From Adiantum capillus-veneris (taxonomy: Eukaryota; Streptophyta; Polypodiopsida; Polypodiales; Pteridaceae): 64,000 bases of DNA. The translations under genes and the position numbers were made by a program. Position 1 is the stretch's first letter. Each line of letters begins with the position of its first letter. Positions 43,055 through 53,999 of this stretch are shown here, in pieces. Location of the stretch: contig CM043962.1 of the NCBI GenBank assembly GCA_014529385.2, positions 49,260,098 to 49,324,097 of the forward strand, given 5' to 3'. Below the pieces are notes generated by a model. It did no database searches. It was not told where the DNA came from and saw only the letters and a program-made list of their open reading frames with translations.

Positions 43055-44702
43055 TGACTACAAGAACAAGTGTAGCAAGTGCAGACACAGACAAAAGATT
43101 CCTTTTGATACCAGGTACTTTCTATGCATCAACAAGTGTGAAAGAATTTCACATTCTTTTCAGCTTCCTTGATCGGATAAGAGGCATTGTTTGCACAAGT
43201 GACTGAATTTCCATGAGGGACATCATCAAGCGAGGTAAACAAGTCACGATGAGAGGTAATGTGCTTTGAAGCACCACTTTCAAAATACCACAAATGTGAA
43301 TTTTCAAGAACTAACATGCATGCATCATGGAACGAAGGATCATAAGTGTACTCTACACTAAAAGCACATTCTGCATCAACATCAGCATCATAGTCTCCTT
43401 TCACTGAAGACAACAATAGCTGCATTTGTAGTGGAACTAGCATTTGTAGTGGAACCAGTCTCTTTCTTCATAGCCTCTTTGGCCTTCAACTTGGGACACT
43501 GCTTGATCAAGTGATCATTAGCTTTACAATAATGGCAACACATCTCCTTTTTTCCCCTTTTCACCAACATTTTGAATTTTTGCCAACAGAAGGATTATGA
43601 ACATGTGATTTACCTCTTGTAGAAGAACCATGAGAAGTGGCTACATTGTTGTTACCACCTTTTCTTTGAGCATCAATAAAGGTCTGTTCAACTGCACACT
43701 TTCTAGTCCTATTTTTTTGGAAAGTGACTCTTGCAACAACAATGTGCATAATGCATCAAACTTGACAACTTCTGGATTTCCTTGGGTCATAAGTCTCCAA
43801 GTACTAGAAAAAGTCTGATAAGAATCTGGCAAAGCATCAAGAACATTTTGCATAAGGGAACTATAAAAAACGACTTCACCAGCAAGGAAAGTGTCCATAT
43901 CATATTCCTCATGTATAATCTTTGACTCTAGCTCTTTACGCATCAATGTAATTTTTGCCTCATTGAGGCATGCATAAAGACCAGCCAAAATATCCCAAGA
44001 TTGTTTTGCAAATTTTGTTAAACAAATGTGGGGAGTAATAGTGCGCTTCATAGACAACACAATCAATTCATGAGCCTATGCATATTTTACTTCCCAACAA
44101 GCTTGTTCAGCCGTAGGTAAAACAAACCTGGCAGAAGTAATCTTGCCACCAAAACTTGCAACATCCTAAACATCGCCTACATCCTCAGAACTAGGACATA
44201 CATCAATGCCCTTCACAATGTTCTAGATGACCTTTGACACAAGGACATGTTGCATCATGCAAGCCCACATAGGGTAATTGTCCCCATCCAATATATCCTC
44301 AGTAGCAAACATCTTGAACACATCTGTGTTGTTGTTAGCCAGCGAATTATGTACCTGATGTGAGAACTACCCAAAAAGAGGAGAAATGAAGTGGGAACAA
44401 CACATGCGTTATAGGAAAAATTGTAGAAGAATGTGAGGGACCTATTATGCAAAAAACAGCACTGACAAAAATTTTGCACAAAATGACAAAATTGCCAGTG
44501 CAACACTACTTGTAATGGAAATGGAGGCCGAAATGAGCCTGAATAAAAAAATTGAGCAGATCTAACTCTATGAGCTATCCCCAAATAATTGTCGACCTGA
44601 TGACTCTTTCCAAAGCTCACAAAAATCGGGAAAGTGAGCGGCATGTGTGCTGGAGCTGTTGGCGACTAAGCTCGAGAGGACACAATCTGCTCTAATACCA
44701 AT

Positions 44703-44930
44703 TGTTGGAATTAGGGTTGCATGAAAACACACACATCTTGGAGAAGAAGAAGGAATCTCAAGGTGCACAACAAAGAGTATATTACTTAGTGTGCATTGGA
44801 AAGATAGATAGCCCTAAAGTGATGAGCGTATATACAATGCACGGGGGATAAAACCTCCTAGTGAGGGGAAAAATGTCTCGGCAATCCTAAATGTGTTTAC
44901 ACACATCACTACCACATGTATATGGTAACA
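44703..44930 (-). repeat. 5' LTR of Copia-A copy 4, 228 bp
   Basis: tgttggaattagggttgcat to tatggtaaca. The adjoining primer site on the minus strand reads tggtattagagc, one transition from the standard sequence. Confidence 0.95.
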
Positions 44931-45205
44931 AGTCTTTGGGGATGTTCCCTTGGTTCTCACGCTTCTAATTGGCTATGTTTACCGTGTTGCAGTGCATCAA
45001 AACTTTCTCATCTCTTGGTGACTCTCTAGAGGGAGGTCAACTTGCTATCCTTCTTGCAAAATAAACACAACTTGTAGATCTCTACCCATGGCCTAAAAAA
45101 ATCCACAAATCACTCTTTGCCCATGTCTCAAAATAGCCCCACGGAGATTCACTAATACCTTACTAATACTAGGCATGAAATGCCACCTGCATGATCATTG
45201 CTATG

Positions 45206-45206
<1 letters not shown>
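44931..45206. other. No gene seen
   Basis: Flank between copy 4 and the poly-C run. Nothing recognised. Confidence 0.4.
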
Positions 45207-45254
<48 letters not shown>

Positions 45255-45288
45255 ACCACACACACACACACACACACAAAATCTGTTA
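45207..45288. repeat. 48-base poly-C run followed by (CA)n
   Basis: 48 consecutive C at 45207-45254, then about 30 bases of CA. Homopolymer C/G runs of this length are rare; the G strand could form stacked G-quadruplexes and the C strand an i-motif. Sequencing or consensus error at such a run is a real alternative. Confidence 0.9.
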
Positions 45289-45561
45289 TGTACTAGCCCA
45301 TCCCCCTTTCCATGGAGATTCAACCCCGAAAATAACCTCGTACATATATTAACATGACCCCCTACATTTTATGCACAAATAATTTAATAGCTTAGAGAAA
45401 TTTTCAATGACTCCATGATTGTTTTTCCCACACTAAAATCTCATGATGTTAAGAGTAAGGAACATTGTACAAATGTTCACGTGTATTTGTTTAAATCTTG
45501 TTGGGATTTGTATGGCAGTACTCAAAAGGGACATTTAAACACAAAATTTTTCCAAAAATAG

Positions 45562-45565
<4 letters not shown>
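45289..45565. other. No gene seen
   Basis: Short frames only; nothing recognised. Confidence 0.4.

Positions 45566-45641
<76 letters not shown>
45566..45641. repeat. (GA)n microsatellite
   Basis: About 76 bases of GA. Confidence 0.96.
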
Positions 45642-45643
<2 letters not shown>

Positions 45644-45948
45644 TGGAGAGGACCCCAAACTCTATGTACTAACCTAAAGTATCCAAACTCCCTCCCCCTC
45701 TTCCCACACTTCTCCCCTTATACCCCATTCCTTTTCCTTAAACATATAGTATGTGTGTGCAAGTTTTAGGGGGCCTAGTCCTATAACACCATATTAGAGA
45801 GTGAGACTTTAGAGAAAATTTGGGAATCACCAATGTATTCAAGATTTTGCCATATGGACAAATATCAAACTATTTTTTAAGACCACATCCTTCCACAAGG
45901 TACTACTTGAAAAGCTTTTGAGCCATGGTTTCAAAACTTTGATCAAGA
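45642..45948. other. Left flank of Copia-A copy 5; no gene
   Basis: Contains aacaccatattag and, further on, aagattttgccatatgga, which resemble the reverse complement of the right flank of copy 5 (51086-51170). No coding sequence. Confidence 0.4.
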
Positions 45949-46149
45949 TGTAGGATTTAAGGTTGCAGGAAAACACACATAGCTTGGAGAAGACGAAGGA
46001 AGCCCAAGGCACACAACAAAGAGTATATTACTTAGTGTGCAATGGAAAGATAGATAGCCCTAGCGTAAAAAACCTCCTAAAGAGGGAAATAATGACCCAA
46101 CAGTCCTAAGTATGTTCACACACATAACTACCACATGTATATGGTAACA
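45949..46149 (-). repeat. 3' LTR of Copia-A copy 5, 201 bp
   Basis: Starts tgtaggatttaaggttgcag and ends atggtaaca. It lacks about 28 bases after gatagatagccctag relative to the 5' LTR. The adjacent polypurine tract reads ctccaggggggatt on the minus strand. Confidence 0.93.
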
Positions 46150-47640
46150 AATCCCCCCTGGAGTGATGTGGAAAACAAGAGCTAGCACATGAGTAAAGGG
46201 AAGTTCCATGCCCTGAGGACATGATGAGTCCACACAGGGGAGTAAGCCCAAAGCTTTGCAGAAAGCTTCGAACTTCTCACGAGACAATGCCTTTGTGAAA
46301 ATATCTGCAAGGTTGTTCTGTGTTGGCACATAAGCCAAGCTGATCTCTCTGGCTGAGAGTCTCTTCCTTGACATAGTGGTAATGCACCTCAATGTGCTTT
46401 GTATCAGCATGAAAAACTGGGTTCCTCGTAACTGACAATGTGCTCTAACTGTCAGTGTAGATAGTGTTGGCAGTGTCTTGTCCAATATCCAAATTAACCT
46501 TAAGGCGTCTGAGCCATACACATGCAACTGTAGCTGTGAAGAATGCCCTATACTTAGCCTCACAACTTGAATTGGCTACAATAGGTTTCTTCTTGCTCAA
46601 CCATGATATACATGAATTTCCAAGCATGAAACAAAAACCACTTGTGGACACTCACGTGTCAAAACAATCAGCCCAATATGAGTATGAAAAAGCATGTAAG
46701 TTTGACAGCAATGATCTCCCCTTGGGATAAAACAAGCCAAGATGTAAAGTGTCACTCAAGTAGCGGAAAATCCTCTTGAGATCCTGCCAATGCTTAGAGC
46801 CTGGACTATCCATAAATCTGATGACCTGTGAGACTACAAACTGAATATTCGGCCTCGTATGGCATACATGAATGAGGAAGCCAACAGTTTGGTAAAGAGT
46901 GACATCAGCAAGATCACCAACATTATGTAGACTTAACTTCAAACCTGTTTCCATGGGAGTGTCAATAGGTTTGCAATCCTCAAGTCCAAACTTACATAGC
47001 AATGTCTCTATGTAACTTTTTTGACACAAGGCAATACCACCATCACACTCTTTAAACTGTATGCCCAAGTAATGATGCAACAGTCCCAAATGTTTCATCT
47101 TTGAAAGTATCATTCAAATCATCCTTAAATTTAGTAATTTGTGCCTCATTGAGACCAATGATCAGCAAATCATCCACATAAATAACAACAATGAGAAGTA
47201 CATCGCCCTCAAGCTTAACATACAATGTGCTTTTTGTTGGATTGTTACAAAAGCATCGTTTGACCAAATGAGTGTCAGCTTTCTCATACCAAGCACGAGG
47301 ATATTTCTTCAAGCCATACAAAGCCTTCTTACATCTGTACACTTTGTCCTCTTGTCCTTTCTTGACAAAACCGCGAGACTGCGTTACATAAACTTCCTCA
47401 AATATGTCACCATTCAAGAAAGCAGTAACAATGTATGATTGATGTACATCCCAACCAAAATGAGCTACCAAGGCACATAGAAAATGAATAGTAGTCATAT
47501 GACAAGTGGGAGCAAAATTCTCTTCATAATTATGCCTTTTTGCTGTGCATAACCCTTTGCAACAAGTCGAGCCTTATAGCGATCAATATCACCATCCAAC
47601 TTGCATTTCTACTTGTAAACCCACTTCATACCAATGTCCT
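46150..47640 (-). pseudogene. RT and RNase H of Copia-A copy 5
   Basis: RT: TTIHFLCALVAHFGWDVHQ, VIYVDDLLIIGL with both catalytic Asp intact (about 47160-47190), then a frameshift near 47100 and LLHHYLGIQFKECDGGI. Second part KFGLEDCKPIDTPMETGLKL. RNase H: a stop near 46650 (FDT-stop-VSTSGFCFML), CEAKYRAFF, YTDS, then a shift into ISLAYVPTQNNLADIFTKAL. Domain order and lengths are typical of copia. Confidence 0.9.
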
Positions 47641-49656
47641 TTTTGCCAGGAGGCAAATCACATAAAGTCCATGTGTCATCTTCTATAAGTGCATCATATT
47701 TTGATTGCATGGCAGCCATCCAATTTTTGAACTCTGTGCTTCATCAAAAGACAAAGGTTCCTCAACATCACGTAAGCTAGATACAGCCAAAGCATAAAAA
47801 TCTGATGCATAAGATGCATGGAAAGAGCCTAAACGAGTGTGACTAGACAAAGGTGCATCCAATTTACTATCACGCAAAGTATGCACCAGCCATTTAGGCA
47901 TACCTCTAGCTTGCTCATTTTCAGTCCTTTCCTCATTAAGTACATCATGTACATCTACATCAAGAATAGGCTGATCTGTAACATTTTCAGAAACCCCCAT
48001 AGACAGTACATTTCCCTCATTGGAATTTACATTCGTACTTTCACCACTGAAAAGAGGCAACAAAGTGTCATAAATGTCATGTGAGCTTACATTACTGTCC
48101 CTAGTACATGACAGCAAGGGGTGAACAGAATCTTCCACAAACACAACGTCCCGTGAAACGAGAATACGCTTTGTTTACAACCTGTAACCTTTTCTTTCAG
48201 CACTATAACCAACGAAAATACATTTGACAGCCTTATCATCCAATTTTTTGCAGTGTGTTTGTGGCATCAAAGCATATGCCAAACAACAAAAAACAGGCAT
48301 GTGCTCAATAGAAGGCTTTATATAATGCCATGCTTCATATGGAGTAATTGAGTGCAAAGCTTTTGTAGGACACATGTTTACTACATAAGTGGCACACATG
48401 ACTCAAGCCAAAAAGAATGCGGCAAAGCTTGACCTTTGACCATACATGGTGCCATTTTTGTAAGTGACTTGTTTTTTCTCTTAGAAATATCATTTTCCTG
48501 AGGCGTATAAGGCACTGTACATTGGTGATTTATCCCATGACTAGCCAGAAATGCATTAAATTCATGAGACATATACTCCCCCCCTCGATCGGAACAGAGG
48601 GTGCCCATCGTACATTTTGAGACATTTTCAACCATAGCCAAATTTTTTTTGAAGCACAGAATACTTCGGACTTCGCTTTAAGCCAAAATATCCATGCGTG
48701 CCTGGAGTAATCATCAACGAAAGTCACGAAGTAAAGGTAATTGCCCAAGGATGGAGTTTGCATGGGCCCACAAACATCACTATGTAGTACAAGCTCCAAC
48801 TTGCATGTGGCCCTAACTGAACTGTCCTTTGGAAACTTAGAACGTTGCATCTTACCCAAAATACAATCTTCACAAACTTGTTTGATAGGTGCTTGAAGAG
48901 GCGGTAAAGAAGCGACCGTATCAGATTTTTGCAAACCCAGCAAACTAGCAAAATTCAGATGACACAAATGTGTATGCCAAAGTTTTGCATTTGAAATAGC
49001 CTTTGAATCCAAAACTGTTTTTGCAAAATTCTACCCACACTTGTCATACAAAGTGAGCTTATACAGCCCACGACATAATTGCCAAATGCAACAGTTTCAT
49101 CACCGAAATTGAGATCATGTACCGTACATCTGTCATCCACAAATTTAACTACAAGACCAAGTCTAGCAAGTGCAGATACAGACGAAAGATTCTTTTTGAT
49201 CCCAAGTACATAAAGTGAATCAACAAGTGTGAACAAACTGCAATTTGTAGGAGTAAGCACAATCTTTCCAACTCCCTGAACCGGATAAGAGGCATTGTTG
49301 GCACAAGTGACTAAATTCCCATGAGGGACAGATTCTAGCGAGGTGAACAATTCACGATGTGAGGAAATGTGCTTTGTAGCACCACTGTCGAAATACCACA
49401 CATGTGAATCTATAGCAACTAACATGCATGCATCATGGAAAGTAGGATTGTAAGTGCACTCTGCACTAAAAGCCCATTCTGCATCAACATCAACATCACA
49501 GTCTCCTTTCAGAGAAGACTCAACAATAGCTGCATTTGTAGTGGAACCAGCATTTGCTATGGAACCACACGAGTCTTTCTTCTCAGCCTCTTTGGCCTTC
49601 AACTTAGGACATTGCTTGATCAAGTGATCATTAGCTTTACAATAATGGCAACGCAT
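47641..49656 (-). pseudogene. Zinc knuckle, protease and integrase of Copia-A copy 5
   Basis: CHYCKANDHLIKQC at the start, protease WYFDSGATKHISSH with the DSG triad intact, pre-integrase VDSLYVLGIKKNLSSVSAL. After a frameshift near 49000: KLWHTHLCHLNF, CEDCILGKMQ, LHSDVCGPM, FVDDYSRHAW. Then SDRGGEYMSHEFNAFLASHG with the full seven-G run, ENDISKRKN where ENGVAERKN is expected, so the catalytic Glu is Ser-Lys-Arg context and probably lost. Then VVNMCPTKALHSITPYEAW and the acidic linker. Four frames are needed. Confidence 0.9.
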
Positions 49657-50494
49657 CTTCTTTTTGCCCTTATCACCAAAATTTCCAGACGAATTGCTGC
49701 CAGCAGAAGCATTAGGAACATGTGATTTTTGACTCGCAGAAGAACCATAAGAAGTAGCTGCATTGCTGTTACCACCCTTTCTTTGAGCAACAATAAAAGC
49801 CTATTCAGCTGCACGCTGCCTAGTCCTGTTTTTCCTGAAAAGTGACTCTTGCAATAGCAATGTGCAGAATGCATCAAACTTGACAACTTTAGGATTTCCT
49901 TGGGTCATGAGTCTCCAAGTATTAGCAAAAGTGTTGTAAGAGTCTGGCAAGGCATCAAGAATAGTCTGCACAAGGGAACTGTCTGAAATGACTTCACCTG
50001 CATAAATAAGTTGCTCATTGATATCCTTGACACCAGCAAGGAAAGTGTCCATATCATCTTCCTCATGCATAATCTTTGACTACAGCTCTTTACACAGCAA
50101 TGCAATTTTTGCCTCATTGCGGCTTGCATAAAGACCAACCAGAATATCCCAATGCTATTTTGCAAATTTCGTTGAACAAATGTGAGGAGTAATGGTGCGC
50201 TTCACAGAACACAATCAACACATGAGCCTACGCATCCTTTAAATCCCAATGAGCTTGTTCTCTCGTAGGCAAAATAATACTAACAACAGCAATCCTTGCA
50301 GTAAGACCTGCAACATGCTCAACATCACCGACATCCTCAGAACCAGGACGTACATCAATGCCCTGTACGATATTCCAAATTCCCTTTGACACAAGAACAT
50401 GTTTCATCATGTAAGCCCACATAGGATAATTGTTCCCATCCAATCTGTCCTCAACAACAAACATCTTGAACACATCTGTGTTGTTGTCATCCAT
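49657..50494 (-). pseudogene. Gag of Copia-A copy 5
   Basis: ATG at 50494 (MDDNNTDVFKMF), then DRLDGNNYPMWAYMMKHV to an amber at 50228-50230 (GATGCGTAG, Gln codon in copy 2). Further on HEEDDMDTFLAGVKDINEQLI to a second amber at 49801-49803, the position shared with copies 1 and 6. The glutamine-to-amber changes are C-to-T transitions. Frameshifts occur between. Confidence 0.9.
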
Positions 50495-50843
50495 GGTAAA
50501 TGCTGCACCTGAAGTGAAAACTGCTCGAAAAGAGGAGAAACAAAGCGGAAACAACACGTGCTATGTAGCACAAACCGTAGAAGAATGTTAGGGACCTGTA
50601 ATGCAAACAATGGCACTGACAAAAATTCTACACAAAATGACAAAATAGCCTGTGCAATACTGCCTATAGTGGAAACGAAGGCCGAAATGAGCTCGATTTA
50701 GAAATCTAAGCAGACAAAGCTCTACGAGCTTACCCAATATTTTTGTCGACCTGCGAGCACTTGCCAAAAACTCATTGAAATTGGAGAAAGTAAGCAGGCA
50801 TGTGTTGGAGCTGCTGGCGACTAAGCCCGGGAGGACGCAACCT

Positions 50844-50855
50844 GCTCTGATACCA
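50844..50855 (-). other. Primer binding site of Copia-A copy 5
   Basis: Minus strand tggtatcagagc, the standard initiator Met-tRNA site, two bases inside the LTR. Confidence 0.92.
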
Positions 50856-50857
50856 AC

Positions 50858-51085
50858 TGTTGGATTTAGGGTTGAACGAAAACACACACATCTTGGAGAA
50901 GACAAAGGAAGCTCAAGGAGCACAATAGAAAGTATATTACTTAGTGTGTGATGGAAAGATAGATAGTCCTAGAGTGATGGGCGTATATACAATGCAGGGG
51001 GGAAAAAACCTCCTAAAGAGGGAAAAAATTCCCCGATAGTCCTAAGTGTGTTCACACACATCACTACCACATGTATATCGTAACA
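50858..51085 (-). repeat. 5' LTR of Copia-A copy 5, 228 bp
   Basis: tgttggatttagggttgaac to atatcgtaaca. Complete; carries the 28 bases missing from its 3' partner. Confidence 0.95.
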
Positions 51086-51476
51086 CGAGATTTTTCCATG
51101 TGGTCAAATCTTAAGATCATTTTGAAAGTGGGGAAATTCTCAATTTTACTAATATGGTGTTCTATTGTATATGCTTATGCACATTTGCTAAAAAAAAAAA
51201 TATTGTACACTAATGTGGTACATGTAGAGGGAACTAGTGAATCCTTCATGAACAACCCACATCTCATTCGTGTCAAAGGAGCTTGCAGGTGTGGAAGTTT
51301 TTGTACGTCATGCAAATGCCCATATTGTACAAATACACCATACTCGATAGCCATACTTATAGCCGTAGCATATAGCACACCATACGACATCAAATAATCC
51401 TTGGGAGTTTAAAAAAAAAATTCACCATACCTTACTTTTTGTATGAGTGTACAATGACAACCCTAATCATGGGTGC
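51086..51476. other. Right flank of Copia-A copy 5; no gene
   Basis: AT-rich. A short frame with GTCAC-like Cys pairs (GACRCGSFCTSCKCPYC at about 51270-51330) is Cys-rich but too short and isolated to call a gene. Confidence 0.35.
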
Positions 51477-52355
<879 letters not shown>

Positions 52356-52715
52356 CTAAGGTCCACTGGTTTTAGCCACCACTAAGGGCCCTTGTTGCAA
52401 GCATCTCAAGAGGAACATGTGCTGCACCACTAGGCATTTCAAAATATCCTTAGAAACTGGAACATTGAGCAAAGCATTAGATACCTCCAACTTGTGGTGT
52501 TTTAGAACACCCTGGTTGTGCTCGGGATGAACTTCTACCCACCTTTGTTTCAAAACACTATGGCGATGGAAGAAAATGCTGATCCAATTACCTTTGTCAA
52601 TCTTCAAGAAAAAAACATTGATGCCCTTCTTTGCATGGTTAATCTCTTCAATCCTTTCCTCTTCTTGGAATGCATATCCTCCCATGATCATTGAGTTCAA
52701 ATGATATGATACCAT
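52356..52715 (-). CDS. Unrecognised 119-codon frame
   Basis: No known domain. It has an acidic-basic stretch (EEERIEEINHAKKG), a hydrophobic-aromatic stretch (GNWISIFFHRHSV) and a Leu/Val-rich C-terminus (VQHMFLLRCLQQG). No neighbouring gene helps. It may be a fragment of a mobile element or host gene, or a chance frame. Confidence 0.25.
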   Translation of the reverse strand: MVSYHLNSMIMGGYAFQEEERIEEINHAKKGINVFFLKIDKGNWISIFFHRHSVLKQRWVEVHPEHNQGVLKHHKLEVSNALLNVPVSKDILKCLVVQHMFLLRCLQQGPLVVAKTSGP

Positions 52716-52751
52716 GTCAAAGTTGACAATGCGGAAGCATACAAGGGAGAA

Positions 52752-52756
<5 letters not shown>

Positions 52757-52841
<85 letters not shown>
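52757..52841. repeat. (GA)n microsatellite, ~85 bp
   Basis: Uninterrupted GA. Confidence 0.97.
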
Positions 52842-52844
<3 letters not shown>

Positions 52845-53751
52845 CTATTGAACCAACTAGCTAGGAAAATGAATTGATTATTATACAATGGGGCAAGGTG
52901 TTCTTATATACTCACCTTAGTAAATTTCCCTGTCCACACTTTGACAAATAATGGAAACAAATACATAAAGCCAAAATAGATATCGGGATCACATTGGGCT
53001 ATTCACTTGAGATGCCATGACTTTCACACCTTTTGTATGTAGCACTGGAAAAGAACGTTTCTAGGCATGTTGGGGTCAACCTCATTATCCAAGTCCTCGT
53101 GCACCTATCCTAGCCTGACATTACCTTGAATGTTAAGAATTTTCACTAGATCAGGTCCACACCACACCTCAAGCATTCTCAAAGGATTATTAATGTCATC
53201 AGACAAATCCCGGTGTGCAACTACCAAATGGCCATTCACTAGATGTCACCTTATGTAGTGGAAGGAAGCTATGAATTTTTGAGAGGTTATCATGTACTTA
53301 AACACAGTAGAATTATTATCCATCTTGCACAATGCCACCAAAATCATGGACTTTCCAAGAATCATCTAAAGAATCAAGGCATTTCTCTGACTTGTAGGTA
53401 AGCATAGTAGTAGTCTTCTTGAGCTCCTCATCATGGAAGAAGTTAATAAATGCATGGGAATGAAGATGGAGACATGCACCACACAACTCACAACATTTGG
53501 TCTTAAGAACTTCTATATTTCTTGATGGAACTTTTTGTCTAAAACACTCAGAGGTTTCAATAGGAACGATTGGCCACTCTAAACTTTCCTTGGAGAGAGT
53601 GGAAGTTATTTCACATGCACAAAATGAGGAGTATTATAAAAGTGGTTGTAGAAGAATATCCCCTTTTATCCAGCTCTCTTTTAGCACTAATGTTATAGAG
53701 AATTTCACCCATTCATGCATAGAGTGCATCAAAGATTCCCATTATCCATTC
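52842..53751. other. No gene recognised
   Basis: Only short frames; the longest (53497-53763, plus) has no known domain and runs into the LTR of copy 6. Confidence 0.4.
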
Positions 53752-53976
53752 TATTGGAGTTAAGGTTACAAGGAAATACACGCAATTTGGAGAAAATCAA
53801 GAAGCTCAAGGCACACAACGGAGGGTATATTGCTTAGTGCACAATAGAAAGATAAGTTAGCCCTAGAGTGATGGGCATATCTACAATGCATAGGGGGAAA
53901 AACCTCCTAGTGACGGGAAAATTTCCTCAGCAGCACTAAGTGTGTTCACACACATCAATACCACACATATGGTAAC
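53752..53976 (-). repeat. 3' LTR of Copia-A copy 6, 225 bp
   Basis: Starts tattggagttaaggttacaa, where the terminal TG has become TA, and ends atggtaaca. The polypurine tract just inside reads cccagggggaattt on the minus strand. Confidence 0.92.
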
Positions 53977-53999
53977 AAATTCCCCCTGGGAGTGATGCT

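Larger units (their letters stand above)
39640..44345 (-). pseudogene. gag-pol remnant of Copia-A copy 4
   Basis: Gag (AKQSWDILAGLYA, SKIIHEEYDMDTFLAG, VKFDALCTLLLQESL) lacks its ATG near 44342 and has frameshifts and a short deletion in the KDINEQLI region. Zinc knuckle CHYCKANDHLIKQC (about 43540). Protease WYFESGASKHIT: the catalytic Asp is Glu. Integrase is present twice (42949-42431 and 41949-41617) because of an 870-bp duplication. Linker near 40.6-41.1 kb, RT from about 40.5 kb down to 39.64 kb (KFGLEDFKPIATPMETGLKL). Codon where other copies have the gag amber is CAG (Gln) here. Confidence 0.88.
39627..44930 (-). mobile_element. Copia-A copy 4 (3'-truncated, internally duplicated)
   Basis: Minus-strand copy with a complete 5' LTR (44703-44930) but no RNase H and no 3' LTR; its RT runs straight into the plus-strand LTR of copy 3. 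Contains three tandem duplications (212, 85 and ~870 bp). Confidence 0.9.
45949..51085 (-). mobile_element. Copia-A copy 5, the most complete copy
   Basis: 5.1 kb with both LTRs (201 and 228 bp), primer site, gag ATG, all pol domains including the integrase core, and a polypurine tract. Flanks caaga / cgaga match 4 of 5, a likely 5-bp target duplication with one change. Inactivated by several ambers and frameshifts. Confidence 0.95.

Noticed and set aside
53497-53763. 88-codon plus-strand frame next to copy 6
   Set aside because: No recognised domain and its end is inside a minus-strand LTR.
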